Positions 54,715 to 64,000 of a stretch of 64,000 nucleotides of DNA are shown here, in pieces. The notes under the pieces are model-generated. The model had not been told where the DNA came from and did no database searches. It worked only from the letters and a program-made list of their open reading frames with translations. The stretch is from Macrosoma leucophasiata. Its lineage: Eukaryota > Arthropoda > Insecta > Lepidoptera > Hedylidae. Location of the stretch: NCBI GenBank assembly GCA_036365455.1, contig JAWQUS010000030.1:5146001-5210000 (forward strand), written 5' to 3'. The first letter of the stretch is position 1. Every line of letters begins with the position of its first letter. The translations under genes were made by a program, and so were the position numbers.

Positions 54715-54915
54715 TACTGTTTTACGGAATCGTCTCGCGTAATATTAAAGGTAAAAAAAACGCGCGGCGGCAATGCCCTTTTAAATATTTGAAAACATTT
54801 TTTTAATTCTTTATTATGATTTGTAAAAAAATCTTAGAACAAATGTTGTTGGGTTGTTCGTTTTTGTTGCTGCCTAAAAGAGGCGATGACCTAATATAAA
54901 TTAACCCTGTATAAT
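54715..54915 (+). mobile_element. MITE M1 relative, right half
   Basis: CGCGGCGGCAATGCCCTTTT, TTAGAACAAATGTTGTTGGG and GCTGCCTAAAAGAGGCGATG align with 10500-10680. The left inverted arm is absent. Confidence 0.65.
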
Positions 54916-54984
54916 TAACACGTGAATGAAAAATATTGGATCCTTTTTTCCGACGGTTGCAAAGGCGGTGTGAAAGTATGACAT

Positions 54985-55300
54985 TTTTAACAATAGTCGT
55001 GCACTCTTGGCAGAGTGTTCGTGGTCATGTAACGGTCACTCGATCGCGATGCGTCGCCATGTAGCTCAATGTCTGGCAGAGTGAGAGCAGTCATTGATGC
55101 TGGAGTGCGTCACATATTTGATGATGTCTGTCCATCTGGTCGGTGAGCGTCCACGAGATCGTTTGCCCTCAACTTTCCCTTGTACTACCAGTCGTTCCAT
55201 GGAATCCTCGTTACGGATGATGTGGGCAAAGAACTTTAAGATTCGTATCTGCACAATCAACGATAATCTTTGCTTGATCTTCAGCTCATTCAAAATAGAG
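54985..55300 (-). pseudogene. LINE C-terminal fragment, RTE-like or related
   Basis: Minus reading: KQRLSLIVQIRILKFFAHII, RNEDSMERLVVQGKVEGKRS, RGRSPTRWTDIIK, then a stop after CSHSARH with similarity continuing in broken frame. The G-K-R-G-R-P-x-x-R-W pattern is the conserved end of RTE-group proteins. A lineage different from 44744-45080. Confidence 0.75.
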
Positions 55301-57809
55301 ACATGCTAACTTAACAAAAAATTACATAAATACAGCTATAATAACATCGATAGAAAATTAACATCACAACGGCCTCAAATCTTTTTTCATCCAACAAAAT
55401 TAGGCCGCGTCATCACCTAAAAATTTAAAACCGTAACCTTCGGCTTAATACACACGCGCGTCACGTTCTTGGCTCATTTGGAGGCGTCATCGATCGGAGA
55501 CAAAGCCTCGGCAGGGCCCGATAAACGAATTAAGGAAATGGGAGATTTTTTATCTGGGCCGTGGGGCGGGGGGTGACACGCGTCGTAAAACGCAGCAATA
55601 CTTTCTTATGCAAAGTCCCCCTTGCCGATAATTAGGTGAAGCTATGTGTACGCGGGCTTATGTTGGCTTGTGTGAGTTCTGTTTTTAATTTTGGGGCGAT
55701 TAGAATGTCAGTGACGTCATCCGTATGCGTCTGTTTACTTTTTTATTGGCGTTAGAAATTATTTGTTATGCCAGATAGGTTCGTGTAATAATTTGCTACC
55801 TTTTCAATTAAATCATGGTTAAGATAGATATACAATTTTTTCAGTCGATTTATCATTTTATGTTCTTCAGAATACCTAAGAATAACAGTTATTTTCTAGC
55901 TTCATTGAAAAAAATGTTGATACAAACTCCAAAACGTTGGTCAAAATAAATATGGTTAAAATAGGAACAATACAAAGAGATCTGCTATCCTCCAATATTT
56001 ATTTTTTGTTATAGGAAATGTTAATAAAATTATAATATAAGTATTTTATTTAGCAGGTAATATATTTATTTACTTTTACAATTTTAGCATAACTTACTAT
56101 ATTTAAAATTACTTAAATACAGTTAGGGATTACAGGAATGGCTACAGCAATATCCTTAATTAGTGCACAATTTTATATTATTTATTTATTAGATTACATA
56201 GTACATATTACAAAAAAAATAATTTTGTGTGAATGAAAATGATAAGAAATATGTGTGCCCTGAATGGCCCATCTAGCCATAATATTTGAATTCATAAATC
56301 CGCCACTAAATCATAACATTTCTGATGTTATCATACATCTATAGATACATGATGCTAAAGCCCAAGAGCAATATTTAATACGATATCGCGGTAGCAAGGA
56401 GGCAGTAAGAAATTACAATCGTTCGCAAATGAACGAACGTCGGCGTTGCCTGCCCGCTACGCACATGTCCGTGTAATGTGCTCTCCTCATTTAGATACTT
56501 CAGTTTATCTCTTTAAAGAAAAATCATTTTTGTTTTCATATCCTGAAGTTTTCAGAAGAATTATTTGGCTAAGCCCGAGCTACCTCTATCCACCGATCTC
56601 ACTAAATCATCAGATATGTGATTCCTTAAAGTAAAGCAATTTATATTTTAGCAAATATGTAACTTATTCGGTACAGGTAAATAAAATTTTATTGAGATTT
56701 AAATTGATAGTTACGTAAGAAACACACTAAATGTACCGCCTATCATATTAGAAATCTATTTAGCAAAATAGTTGTTACTATACGACTTCACACTACAAGA
56801 GTGTCCATGTGTAAATCTCACTAGGTTTGTACCAAGATTTAGACTTATAAAGGTACGTTAAAAATGAATAATAAAATTCACTCTTCGAATTGTAGTCTTA
56901 GCAGTTTTTAAGATAAAAGCAGAAGATTTAATTTCATTTTTATTCGTTTAAAGATGTATACATAATAACATACTTTAGTACTGGCGATGGTCATATTATA
57001 CTGAAAGACTAGGGTATACAATTATACATATCACCATATATACCTGATAATCTACACAATCGCACAAAAAATAGTGTTCTGTAATGACGGTTTATGACAA
57101 CCGAGCAGTAACATCTCATTTACTATTATATTAATATTATACCCAAAACCTAAGCCAAAGTAGGAACCTAAGATCTTCCCAAATTGTCATGCATTTTTGT
57201 TTTCTTGTTTATCTGTTCACAGAAACGTGCTTATTTAGTTATTTATATGCGAAACATTAATTGTTGTCTAGTTTTTTAAGTTGACTTTTAGCGTGCTTAT
57301 TAACACATTTCGTTTTTCTTAAAAATAAAAGAATACAATAAGAATACAAAAAAAATAGTTAATGTCTTAAAGTATCAAACCCTTTGATTTCTTCTTACAC
57401 TTTTAATTTTCCCTCCTTAAAAATAGGAGGGCAGCGTTTCGTGTGTGTCCCCTCCCCACCGGGGGGTTTGTAATCAAGGCGCGCAATCTTCGGCGAACCC
57501 TTAAAAACTTTAAAACTCATCGTCGCCGCACACACACATCCATGCATGGGTGTGTTGTGACGTGCGTATTAATGCATTTACTTTCTTGTACCTGGACGGA
57601 GTTGGGAAGTTGCGTAAATCTTGTTCGGGACTTTCATTATTCTCAGTCTTTGGACTTAGGGAGTGGTTTTGTGGGACTTTTTTTTATTTTGTCTGTGTAC
57701 GTTTGTGAGTAAACTAATTTCATATGTATTTTTACTCTTGTAGCTTAATCAGATTTGACATAATAATATATTATTGCTATATATATGTATATAAGTATAC
57801 TACTATTTT
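55301..57809. other. Largest repeat-poor block (2.5 kb)
   Basis: No transposon ends recognised. GC-richer patches at 55430-55620 and 57420-57620 stand out from AT-rich surroundings. The 89-codon plus frame 57443-57712 has no recognised domain. Possibly single-copy DNA. Confidence 0.4.
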
Positions 57810-58090
57810 ACTGGTGGTAGAGCTCCTGTGACGGACCTCGTGGGCGTAGGCACCAGCGCATTACCTAATATACTTGCCGCTAAATGGTAGTGTTCAGCAC
57901 TGTCGTGTTCCGGTCAGGTAATGTACGGCCCTGTAATTTTCGGCACAGAGGCATAACACCTAAGGCCTCAGGAGTGGTAGCGCTTCTGCATTTTGACCTT
58001 GGTCCTTGTGTGGGTGTCTATAGCTGCAGTCATCACATAACATCAATGTGAACTGCATGCTTGTTTGCCACTTACATCACATAAAAAAAA
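57810..58090 (+). mobile_element. S1 SINE-like copy, full length
   Basis: ACTGGTGGTAGAGCTCC to ACTTACATCACATAAAAAAA, with scattered changes in the 5' hairpin (GACGGACCTCG). Confidence 0.93.
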
Positions 58091-58165
58091 CATATAGATA
58101 ATCTAATAAAATTTTACGATTGACTCTTTTAAGCCTGGGCTGCCATCTTAATTTTTAAGTTTCCT

Positions 58166-58213
58166 CATCATCATCATGGCTTCAGCTGGAAGACGTCCAC
58201 TGCTGGACAAAGG
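58166..58213 (-). mobile_element. RTE-like LINE 3' end
   Basis: CATCATCATCATGGCTTCAG, AAGACGTCCACTGCTGGAC. Confidence 0.75.
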
Positions 58214-58257
58214 CTTCTCCAAAAATGCTCACAGCAGGATTGTGTGACATTAGGGGA

Positions 58258-58500
58258 GAGTATGCTATAACCGAAGCGCGCATGGCCCCGCGGCTGGTGT
58301 AGATCGGAAGCGATATGGGCTCGGTCGGGTAAGTGATGGGTGACCGCTAGTGGCAAATTAAAATGTGCGTTTCCGTGCTTCGGAGGGCACGTAAAGCCGT
58401 CGGTCCCGGTTGCTATCGATACATAACAGTCGATAAAACCATATCGGAGGCCTTATGAGCGGATTGTAAGCATCCGACAGCGGGTTGCCAACTAACTCTT
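58258..58500 (+). mobile_element. S5: SINE-like element with 5S rRNA-like promoter segment, copy a
   Basis: CGCGCATGGCCCCGCGGCTG, GATCGGAAGCGAT, then CTCGGTCGGGTAAGTGATGG and GTGACCGCTAG. The block GATGGGTGACCGC equals the box C core of animal 5S rRNA genes, at the expected distance after a GGTC-containing element. In this copy the box A GTTAAGC is lost. The 3' part TTCGGAGGGCACGTAAAGCC, GTCGGTCCCGGTTGCT resembles a LINE tail I know from Lepidoptera. The other copy is 63418-63600. Confidence 0.68.
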
Positions 58501-58529
58501 ATCTCCAGTAACATATTCTACAACGCATT

Positions 58530-58640
58530 GTAGGAGCGTGATGGAGTAAGCACCAGGCTTCCTCCCGAAATGGGAGAGAGACTCGTGCCCAGCAGTGGGA
58601 AAAAAATGGATTGCCATTATTATTATTTATTATGCTATAA
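58530..58640 (+). mobile_element. LINE 3' tail fragment (CAGCAGTGGGA family)
   Basis: GGGAGAGAGACTCGTGCCCA, GCAGTGGG, then a TTATTATTATT tail. Confidence 0.75.
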
Positions 58641-58654
58641 TCGCCACGCTTGGC

Positions 58655-58790
58655 AGGCGGATTGGCGATCACAGTGGCGGTAGTTTTATTGCGGAACGCT
58701 GTTGCCCATCCCGCATTAGTATATTTACTACTTCCCCATTGGCATGGTTTGACCGCCATTGTTCGATTGACTGAGTGCACTAGCTGAAGA
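58655..58790 (-). mobile_element. LINE-like fragment (NAGWATAF family)
   Basis: Minus reading KPCQWGSSKYTNAGWATAFR, NKTTATVIANPPAKRGDYS. Its counterpart is at 37660-37795. Family unassigned. Confidence 0.62.
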
Positions 58791-58830
58791 GTTCTCTTTC
58801 ACTAGAAGACGGTGGGATTATCGTCGATCT

Positions 58831-59103
58831 TTTTTTTATGTAATGGAAGTGGCAAACATGCAGTTCACATTAATGTTAAGTGATGACTGCAGCCTATAGA
58901 CACCCACACAAAGACCAAGGTTAAAATGCAGATGCGTTACCACTCCTAAGGCCTAGGTGTTATGCCTCTGTGCGGGCAGTTACAGGACCGTACATTACCA
59001 CCTTACCGGAACACGATAGTGCTAAACACTACTATTTAGCGGCAAGTATGGTAATGCGATGGTGCCTACGCCAGCGACTTCCGTCACTGGAGCTCTACCA
59101 CCA
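58831..59103 (-). mobile_element. S1 SINE-like copy, full length
   Basis: TTATGTAATGGAAGTGGC at the left, GGAGCTCTACCACCA at the right, with a small deletion at GCAAACATGCAGTTC. Confidence 0.92.
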
Positions 59104-59133
59104 ATATATCTGACAATAATGACCAACTGCCTT

Positions 59134-59379
59134 CTTTTTTATGTAATTGAAGTGGCAAACAAGCATGCAGTTCACATTGATGTTAAGTGATGACTGCAGC
59201 CTATAGACACCCACATGAAGACCAAGGTGTTATGCCTCTGTGCCGGAAATCACAGGGCCGTACATTACCACCTGACCGGAACACGATAGTGCTGAACACT
59301 ACCATTTAGCGGCAAGTTTATTAGGTAATGCGGTGGTGCCTACGCCCGCGAGCTCCGTCACTGGAGCTCTACCACCAGT
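59134..59379 (-). mobile_element. S1 SINE-like copy with internal deletion
   Basis: Both ends intact. About 40 bases between GACCAAGG and TGTTATGCC are missing. Confidence 0.92.
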
Positions 59380-59423
59380 AACTTCTACCTTTAAAAGCCG
59401 CATTCAGCTTTTACTCCAAACTT

Positions 59424-59510
59424 ATAATAATAATAATAATGGCAACCCGTTATACGTCCCACTGCTGGGCCCGTGTCTTTCCCCTATTTGGGGGGAGGCC
59501 TTCAAACTCC
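59424..59510 (-). mobile_element. LINE 3' tail fragment (CAGCAGTGGGA family)
   Basis: (AAT)n then TGGCAACCCGTTATACGTCC, CACTGCTGGGCCCGTGTC. Confidence 0.75.
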
Positions 59511-59916
59511 TATGATACTAATTAAGACTCCAAACTTACTCTCCATAAATCATGCATCAAATTTATTCTTCTAACACGCGTTAGATAATAATACTCGAGA
59601 GTTGAAACGCAGCAAAATTTGTATGTGGAACGATTAAGCCCCCACGTATGCACTCGACTATTCGAATGTGGTGAATCGATATTTCAAAACAAAGGAACCC
59701 TCCAAAACGTTAAAATCGATGCGAAGAAGTGTCATTAAAGAACCCCCGAAAATTAAAAACGCGAGGGGCACACCGACGGGCTAATAAACGCACACATGTA
59801 TGCTAATCAACTATTCACGGTTGAGTTTTTTTAGATTCAATCTTATTTTGTGAATTTTGAGCGTTGATCGTAGACACCGTAGAATTAGGATTGCAAAAAT
59901 AAAATAAAAAATAAAC
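59511..59916. other. Spacer
   Basis: Nothing recognised. Confidence 0.35.
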
Positions 59917-60207
59917 CACTGCTATTACGCTGGAGGTCCTGGGTTCGATTCCCGGGTCGGGGACTATCAGAGATAACGGTTTAAAATCTTTTATCTCTGC
60001 TTCTATTTTGGGATTTTTCCATTTTCTGGAAGTTTCCTAGTACCCCGGAGTTTGATAACGTGCCCGGAGATGGCAACAGGTTCGCCACCTGTTACATGGG
60101 CCAAAACGTAACCGGCGAGTCGTGGGTGTTTGCATGTATTATTGAATGCATGCATTTACCTCTGCCTACCCCTTCGGGGATTACAGGCGTGAAGTTACGT
60201 TACGTTT
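59917..60207 (+). mobile_element. S3 tRNA-derived SINE, 5' truncated
   Basis: Starts inside the tRNA head (CCACTGCTATTACGCTGGAG), B box GGTTCGATTCC intact, tail CTACCCCTTCGGGGATTAC. Close to the 15.5-16.1 kb copies. Confidence 0.9.
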
Positions 60208-60254
60208 TACTTATGTATCTAACTTTTGACATACTTCTTGTTTTATAAGGAACC

Positions 60255-60490
60255 CATCTCAGGCGAAAGCCTCTTCCAAAGATACCCATTTTTTCCTGTC
60301 CTGAGCTATACGCTGCCACTGTGGTCCAGTGATTTTTCGTATATCGTCATCCCATCGTGCGAAAGGTCTTCCTTTGTGACGTTTGCTTATTAAACCATCC
60401 CACGTGTTCACAATTTTTTTCCACCGATGGTCTTTGAGTGAGGCTGCGTGACCTGCCAATCTCCATTTTGGAGATGGGCAGGTCACGTAG
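60255..60490 (-). pseudogene. LINE C-terminal fragment, RTE-like lineage
   Basis: Minus reading: WRLAGHAASLKDHRWKKIVN, KRHKGRPFARWDDDIRKIT, WQRIAQDRKKWVSLEEAFA. The G-RP-RW-DDI-K and D-KW-LEEAF blocks mark the C-terminus of this LINE group. The N-side end folds into a near-perfect hairpin (60447-60487) that is not part of the protein pattern. Confidence 0.8.
60447..60487. repeat. Quasi-palindrome in LINE fragment
   Basis: CGTGACCTGCC and GGCAGGTCACG pair, one mismatch follows, then ATCTCC with GGAGAT around the loop ATTTT. Confidence 0.88.
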
Positions 60491-60548
60491 GATCAGGATT
60501 GCAATAAAGATATATAATGTGAACGTACGTACCATTTCTACCACTACC

Positions 60549-60656
60549 ATTACCATCTAACCGGAACACGGTAGTGCTGAGCACTACCATTTAGCGGCAG
60601 ATAAATTAGTAATGCGATGGTACCTACGCCCTCGAGCTCCTACACTGGAACCCTAC
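60549..60656 (-). mobile_element. S1b SINE-like 5' fragment
   Basis: ACCATCTAACCGGAACACGG to CTCCTACACTGGAACCCTAC. Confidence 0.83.
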
Positions 60657-60751
60657 CAAACTGTCATTAAAGTATGAGTTTTGACAGTTCTTCGCGTACT
60701 TTATTCAGAGTAAAGTGGTAGTGTAGTCTGTGAATCTGACCCTTAGTGCTG

Positions 60752-60812
60752 ATACCTTTAGGTTGCAGTATTCACTTAACATTAATGTGAACTGCATGCT
60801 TGTTTGCCACTT
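60752..60812 (+). mobile_element. S1-like 3' fragment
   Basis: TTGCAGTATTCACTTAACAT, GAACTGCATGCTTGTTTGCC. It is tail to tail with the next copy. Confidence 0.78.
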
Positions 60813-60814
60813 TT

Positions 60815-61075
60815 TATGTAATAAAAGTGCGTGCAGTTCACATTGATGTTAAGTGATGACTGCAGCCTATAGATACCCACACATGACCAGAGGTCAAAAT
60901 GCAGATACGCTGCCACTCCTGAGGCATTAGATGTTATGCCTCTGTGCCGGAAATTACAGAGCCGTGCATTACCACCTGACCGGAACACGATAGTGCTGAA
61001 CACTACCATTTAGAGGCAAGTATATTAGGTAATGCCTACGCCCGCGAACTCCGTCACTGGAGCTCTACCACCAGT
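60815..61075 (-). mobile_element. S1 SINE-like copy
   Basis: TGTAATAAAAGTGCGTGCAG to GGAGCTCTACCACCAGT, with a small deletion in the 5' part (GTAATGCCTACGCCC). Confidence 0.9.
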
Positions 61076-61867
61076 CAAAAACTTCCATTACGTAAAAAAA
61101 TGGTTCAGGAAATATACTATTTACAATACTGTGGTTGAATGTAGTCGCTATTTTAATAATTCGTTCAATAGAGAAATTTATAATATTTTCTCTACATTCC
61201 TTACATTTAAGGTCTTTACTTAAGAATATTAGAGACCCACCACGTATTGCATGTGCTCTATTGAACGAACTACCAACCTGGTGTTTACGGAAATTGAATA
61301 ATAATTCATGGGATTCACACGTAAAATAAACATTTGTTGTAAAATAAACATTTGTTGTTTTACGTATTACTCACGTAAAACAACAAATGTTTATTTTACA
61401 ACCGTTCATGAATAACCCAATTTCTAACTCTTAACCCATGATCCTTTCATATTCTGGTGCACCAGTTTAACAATTTTACTTTTTTGCTAATCTTAAATTT
61501 ATTCTTTCGCGTATCTTGATACGGGATTAGTACTATAGCATTTATGGAGTAAGTTAAATATAAACTGGCAACATTATGGAAAAATAAACACATTTTACGC
61601 ATATTTTAATGGCAGCGCAATTAAAGTGAACGAAGTCGCGAACGGTTTCAGTTTATGGCCAATAAAGGGCACGCAACGTTCACTAAATGCCAGCAAAATT
61701 ATACGCCTATATGTCTGTGTGTATACTTTATAGGAAATTAAAAAGGCGCTCACGATAAAGTGTAGGTAGGTACTTATCAGTGATTCCCAAAGTGGTCCAT
61801 GGGAGACGCGATGGGGGTCTACGGAGGCGTCAATAAAAAATGGAAATATGGGAATGTGATATACATG
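61076..61867. other. AT-rich spacer
   Basis: Contains the 30-bp stem hairpin at 61336-61402. Frames at 61135-61329 are not supported. Confidence 0.4.
61336..61402. repeat. Perfect 30-bp stem, 7-base loop
   Basis: Left arm 61336-61365 (begins GTTGTAAAATAAACATTTG), loop ATTACTC, exact complement at 61373-61402. The left arm is preceded by a direct repeat of its own first part (GTAAAATAAACATTTGTT, 61321-61338). Confidence 0.94.
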
Positions 61868-62066
61868 TAGCCAGGAAGACCAAGACTGACCTACCATGAC
61901 CAAATAGGTCGAGTTCTGTCTGATGGTGGGGTCAAAAGTCTTAGGAATCGGCGTGCATGTATGAAGAGAATGATGAAGGTCGACGAGGCACGAGAGGTTT
62001 ATCAGGACCGGGATATCTGGCGCTCTACACTCTGCCTACCCCGTTAGGGACCTGGCGTGAAGATAG
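61868..62066 (+). pseudogene. LP LINE C-terminal and 3' end fragment
   Basis: Segments of the type RLTYHDQIGRVLSDGGVKSL, RNRRACMKRMMKVDEAREV and RDIWRSTL, with breaks, then CGTTAGGGACCTGGCGTGAA. Closest to 27237-27530. Confidence 0.8.
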
Positions 62067-62150
62067 GTCTACCGAAACCAGAAAAAAAATTAAAGGGGTC
62101 TACAAGAAAAAATAGTTTGGGCACCTCTGGTACTTATGATGTAGTCTTGG

Positions 62151-62202
62151 TAGCCCCTACTGCCACGCTGGGGTCCTGGATGCGATTCCCGTGTTGGTGT
62201 TA
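62151..62202 (+). mobile_element. S3 head fragment
   Basis: TGCCACGCTGGGGTCCTGGA, TGCGATTCCCGTGTTGG: a decayed B-box region. Confidence 0.5.
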
Positions 62203-62465
62203 GTTTTTCTTATATAAGGAAGGTGGCAGCATGTAGCTCACATTGACGTTAAATCATGACTGCAGCCTATAGACATCTACTCAAAAACCATAGGTTAGAA
62301 TGCAGATGTGTTGCCATCCCTGAGACCTAAGTTGTCATGTCTCTGTGATAGTTATTACGGGGCTATGCATAACCATCTAACCGGAACACGATATAGCTGA
62401 ACACTACAATTTAGCAGCAGATAAATTAGGTAATGCGGTGGTGCCTACGCCCTCGACTTCCTACT
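62203..62465 (-). mobile_element. S1b SINE-like copy
   Basis: GGTGGCAGCATGTAGCTCAC to GGTGGTGCCTACGCCCTCGA. The 5'-most hairpin is diverged. Confidence 0.85.
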
Positions 62466-62492
62466 TCTGCACGCCAGTCTCATCGCGTGTAT

Positions 62493-62545
62493 GCTTCGAT
62501 ACATTTATTTACATCTGCCTACTCCTTTGGAGAATACAGAAAGTT
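62493..62545 (+). mobile_element. S3 tail fragment
   Basis: TTTACATCTGCCTACTCCTT, GGAGAATACAGAAAGTTACG. Confidence 0.55.
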
Positions 62546-62737
62546 ACGTTTTCTTTTAATAGGTATAGGTCGAATCTTAGGGTTTTTGGCATGTATATGA
62601 ATAGAGTAGGTATACCACTGTAAGAAATACAGGCATGAAGTCATATTAATAGTCTCCCAGAAAGGTTACTCATCACCTCATACATCTTAATGTTATCTTG
62701 ACGATCTGTTGATTGTCTAGATAACTGCAGCCTGTAC

Positions 62738-62925
62738 ACATCATCATTTCAGCCAAAAGACGTCCACTGCTGGACAAAGGCCTCCCCCAAAGATTGCCAC
62801 AAAGAACGGTCCCGGACCGCCCTCATCCAACGATTGCCCGCGACCTTCACCATATTCGGTCGTGGGTCCACCTCGTGGGGGGCCTGTCTACACTTCGTCT
62901 TCCGATACGCAGTGACGATACTTAA
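62738..62925 (-). pseudogene. RTE-like LINE C-terminal and 3' end
   Basis: CATCATTTCAGCCAAAAGAC, GTCCACTGCTGGACAAAGGC, and CGATTGCCCGCGACCTTCAC as in 18023-18432 and 44744-45080. Ends before the conserved GHIARRT region. Confidence 0.8.
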
Positions 62926-63417
62926 CATTAATAATCAAACAACTGCTCTAACGACCTATTTTACAAAAAGTTAGAAGGAGCATAGGTAATGTTCCTTCAT
63001 CACAACATGCAAAACCAAACTACAAGCTCAGTGAATCGCTGAGAAACCTATCCCGAGAAAACCGTTATAAAATTTAATTAATTAATAAAAATGAGAACCA
63101 AACAAAACTGAATAAGACGCGCCGATGAGCGCGTCCCCCAAACCATTCCCTCAAAATTTAATTTATCACGCGTCCGTGACGTATCCCTAATGGCAAAATC
63201 CAAATATTATTTACTTGTTGACCCGAATCGACTTCAAATACGGTGGATAGTTCTGCTTATCTACGCTTCACTGATCAATTTACCATTTAATAATTGCACT
63301 TATTTTGGAGAAAACCTTTATTGTCACAGTTGTATACTTTATTATTTCACTAAATAACACCGCCTTCTACACGAAACACTGTTGTTTTTCGCGATAAAAA
63401 TAACTATACTCTCTATC
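62926..63417. other. Spacer with left copy of a 65-bp repeat
   Basis: 63168-63232 (TATCCCTAATGGCAAAATCC, AAATATTA) recurs at 63686-63751. The rest is AT-rich. Confidence 0.6.
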
Positions 63418-63600
63418 GATAGCAACCGGGACCCACAGCTTAACGTGCCCACCGAAAAACGGAAACACGCATTTTAATTTGCCACTAGCGGTCACCCATC
63501 ACACACCCGACCGGGTCCGTATCGCTTAACCGAGAAGATCGCTTCCGAGTTACACCAGCCGCGGGGCCATGCGCGCGAACTAAGTCGTTATAGCAGGCCA
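63418..63600 (-). mobile_element. S5: SINE-like element with 5S rRNA-like promoter segment, copy b
   Basis: On the minus strand: GGCCCCGCGGCTGGTGTAAC, GAAGCGATCTTCTCGGTTAA, GCGATACGGACCCGGTCGGG, then GATGGGTGACCGCTAGTGGC. GTTAAGC, the CGG/CGGTC block and GATGGGTGACCGC fall in the order and near the spacing of box A, intermediate element and box C of 5S rRNA genes. The 3' part matches copy a (GGGCACGTTAAGC, GGTCCCGGTTGCTATCGAT). Confidence 0.72.
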
Positions 63601-64000
63601 CTATTGCTTACGATTTTCACTGCAGCAGTGAGCTAGAGAGCTGTCCCCCGTCTCCCTCGGCGTGGTTAGACACCCATTCATCCACTACGCGCCCGCGACC
63701 TATCCCTAATGGCGAAATCCAAATATTACTTACTGCTTGACCCTAGGATCGAACTAAGTGGCCACTATTGCTACTACAAAACCGTAGAGTATGTATCCTG
63801 CTATAATCAAACGACGCCTCTTCGGAGTTTGAAATGTCAACATTCGCCACCTATAACACTGGACTCGAGAAAATACCTAAAAAAACAAAAACTTTGCCAT
63901 ATTTAGCAAAAAAAAACTCGATAGAAGGAATTCATGTTTGCCATAATCAAATTAAGTTTATTTTTCCCTAAATCCCAGGAAAATAAGATTTTTTCCAAAT
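63601..64000. other. Right-edge spacer with right copy of the 65-bp repeat
   Basis: 63686-63751 matches 63168-63232 (518 bp apart). The S5 copy lies between them. Nothing else recognised. Confidence 0.5.

Noticed and set aside
1..64000. CRISPR arrays, operons, ribosome binding sites, bacterial features
   Set aside because: Direct repeats seen are dispersed or paired, not regularly spaced, and the content is clearly eukaryotic transposon-rich DNA.

Overview
The window looks like intergenic or deep intronic nuclear DNA from an insect, most likely a moth or butterfly. It is AT-rich and I found no convincing host gene, rRNA or CRISPR array. The lepidopteran call rests on repeat families I recognise from that order: RTE-like LINE ends with CATCATCAT and CAGCAGTGGACGTC tails, short Helitron-like elements ending CTAG, a mariner, and a jockey/CR1-like LINE. 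The species cannot be told from the sequence.

Most of what can be annotated is transposable-element sequence. The left end (1-2989) is a LINE whose ORF2 has no internal stop, contains endonuclease and reverse transcriptase, runs off the left edge and ends in a 16-base poly(A). A mariner with an unbroken 341-residue DD34D transposase lies at 23276-24554 (minus); a second mariner at 4531-5805 is frameshifted, internally deleted and split by a SINE. The rest holds fragments of at least seven other LINE lineages, Helitron-like elements, inverted-repeat MITEs and several SINE families.

The dominant repeat is a roughly 285-bp SINE-like family, here called S1 with subfamily S1b. About 37 full or partial copies, balanced between strands, cover by my tally about 8 kb. 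Its copies share one 5' end (ACTGGTGGTAGAGCTCC) and a poly(A)-tailed 3' end resembling the tail of the window's jockey/CR1-like LINE, which suggests that LINE type mobilises it. Other families are S2 and S3 (tRNA heads with A and B boxes), T2 (a tRNA-like cloverleaf with conserved flanks) and S5 (a segment resembling the 5S rRNA internal promoter).

Nested insertions give a relative history: S2 into mariner A; a 677-bp hAT-like element with 26-bp TIRs and an 8-bp target duplication into another S2; a LINE ORF1 fragment into an S1; a LINE tail into an R1-like ORF. Several insertions are flanked by direct duplications of roughly 90 to 200 bp, far longer than usual target duplications. There are also several perfect or near-perfect short-loop inverted repeats.

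I see no complete new biological system. The best leads are the 5S-like SINE, the long flanking duplications, the hAT-like element with its readable empty site, the S1-LINE tail sharing, and the short-loop palindromes. Family names S1, S1b, S2, S3, S5, T2, LJ, LP, P, Q, K, M1, M2, M3 and H1 are labels made for this annotation. All homology statements come from reading and recall, not database searches.
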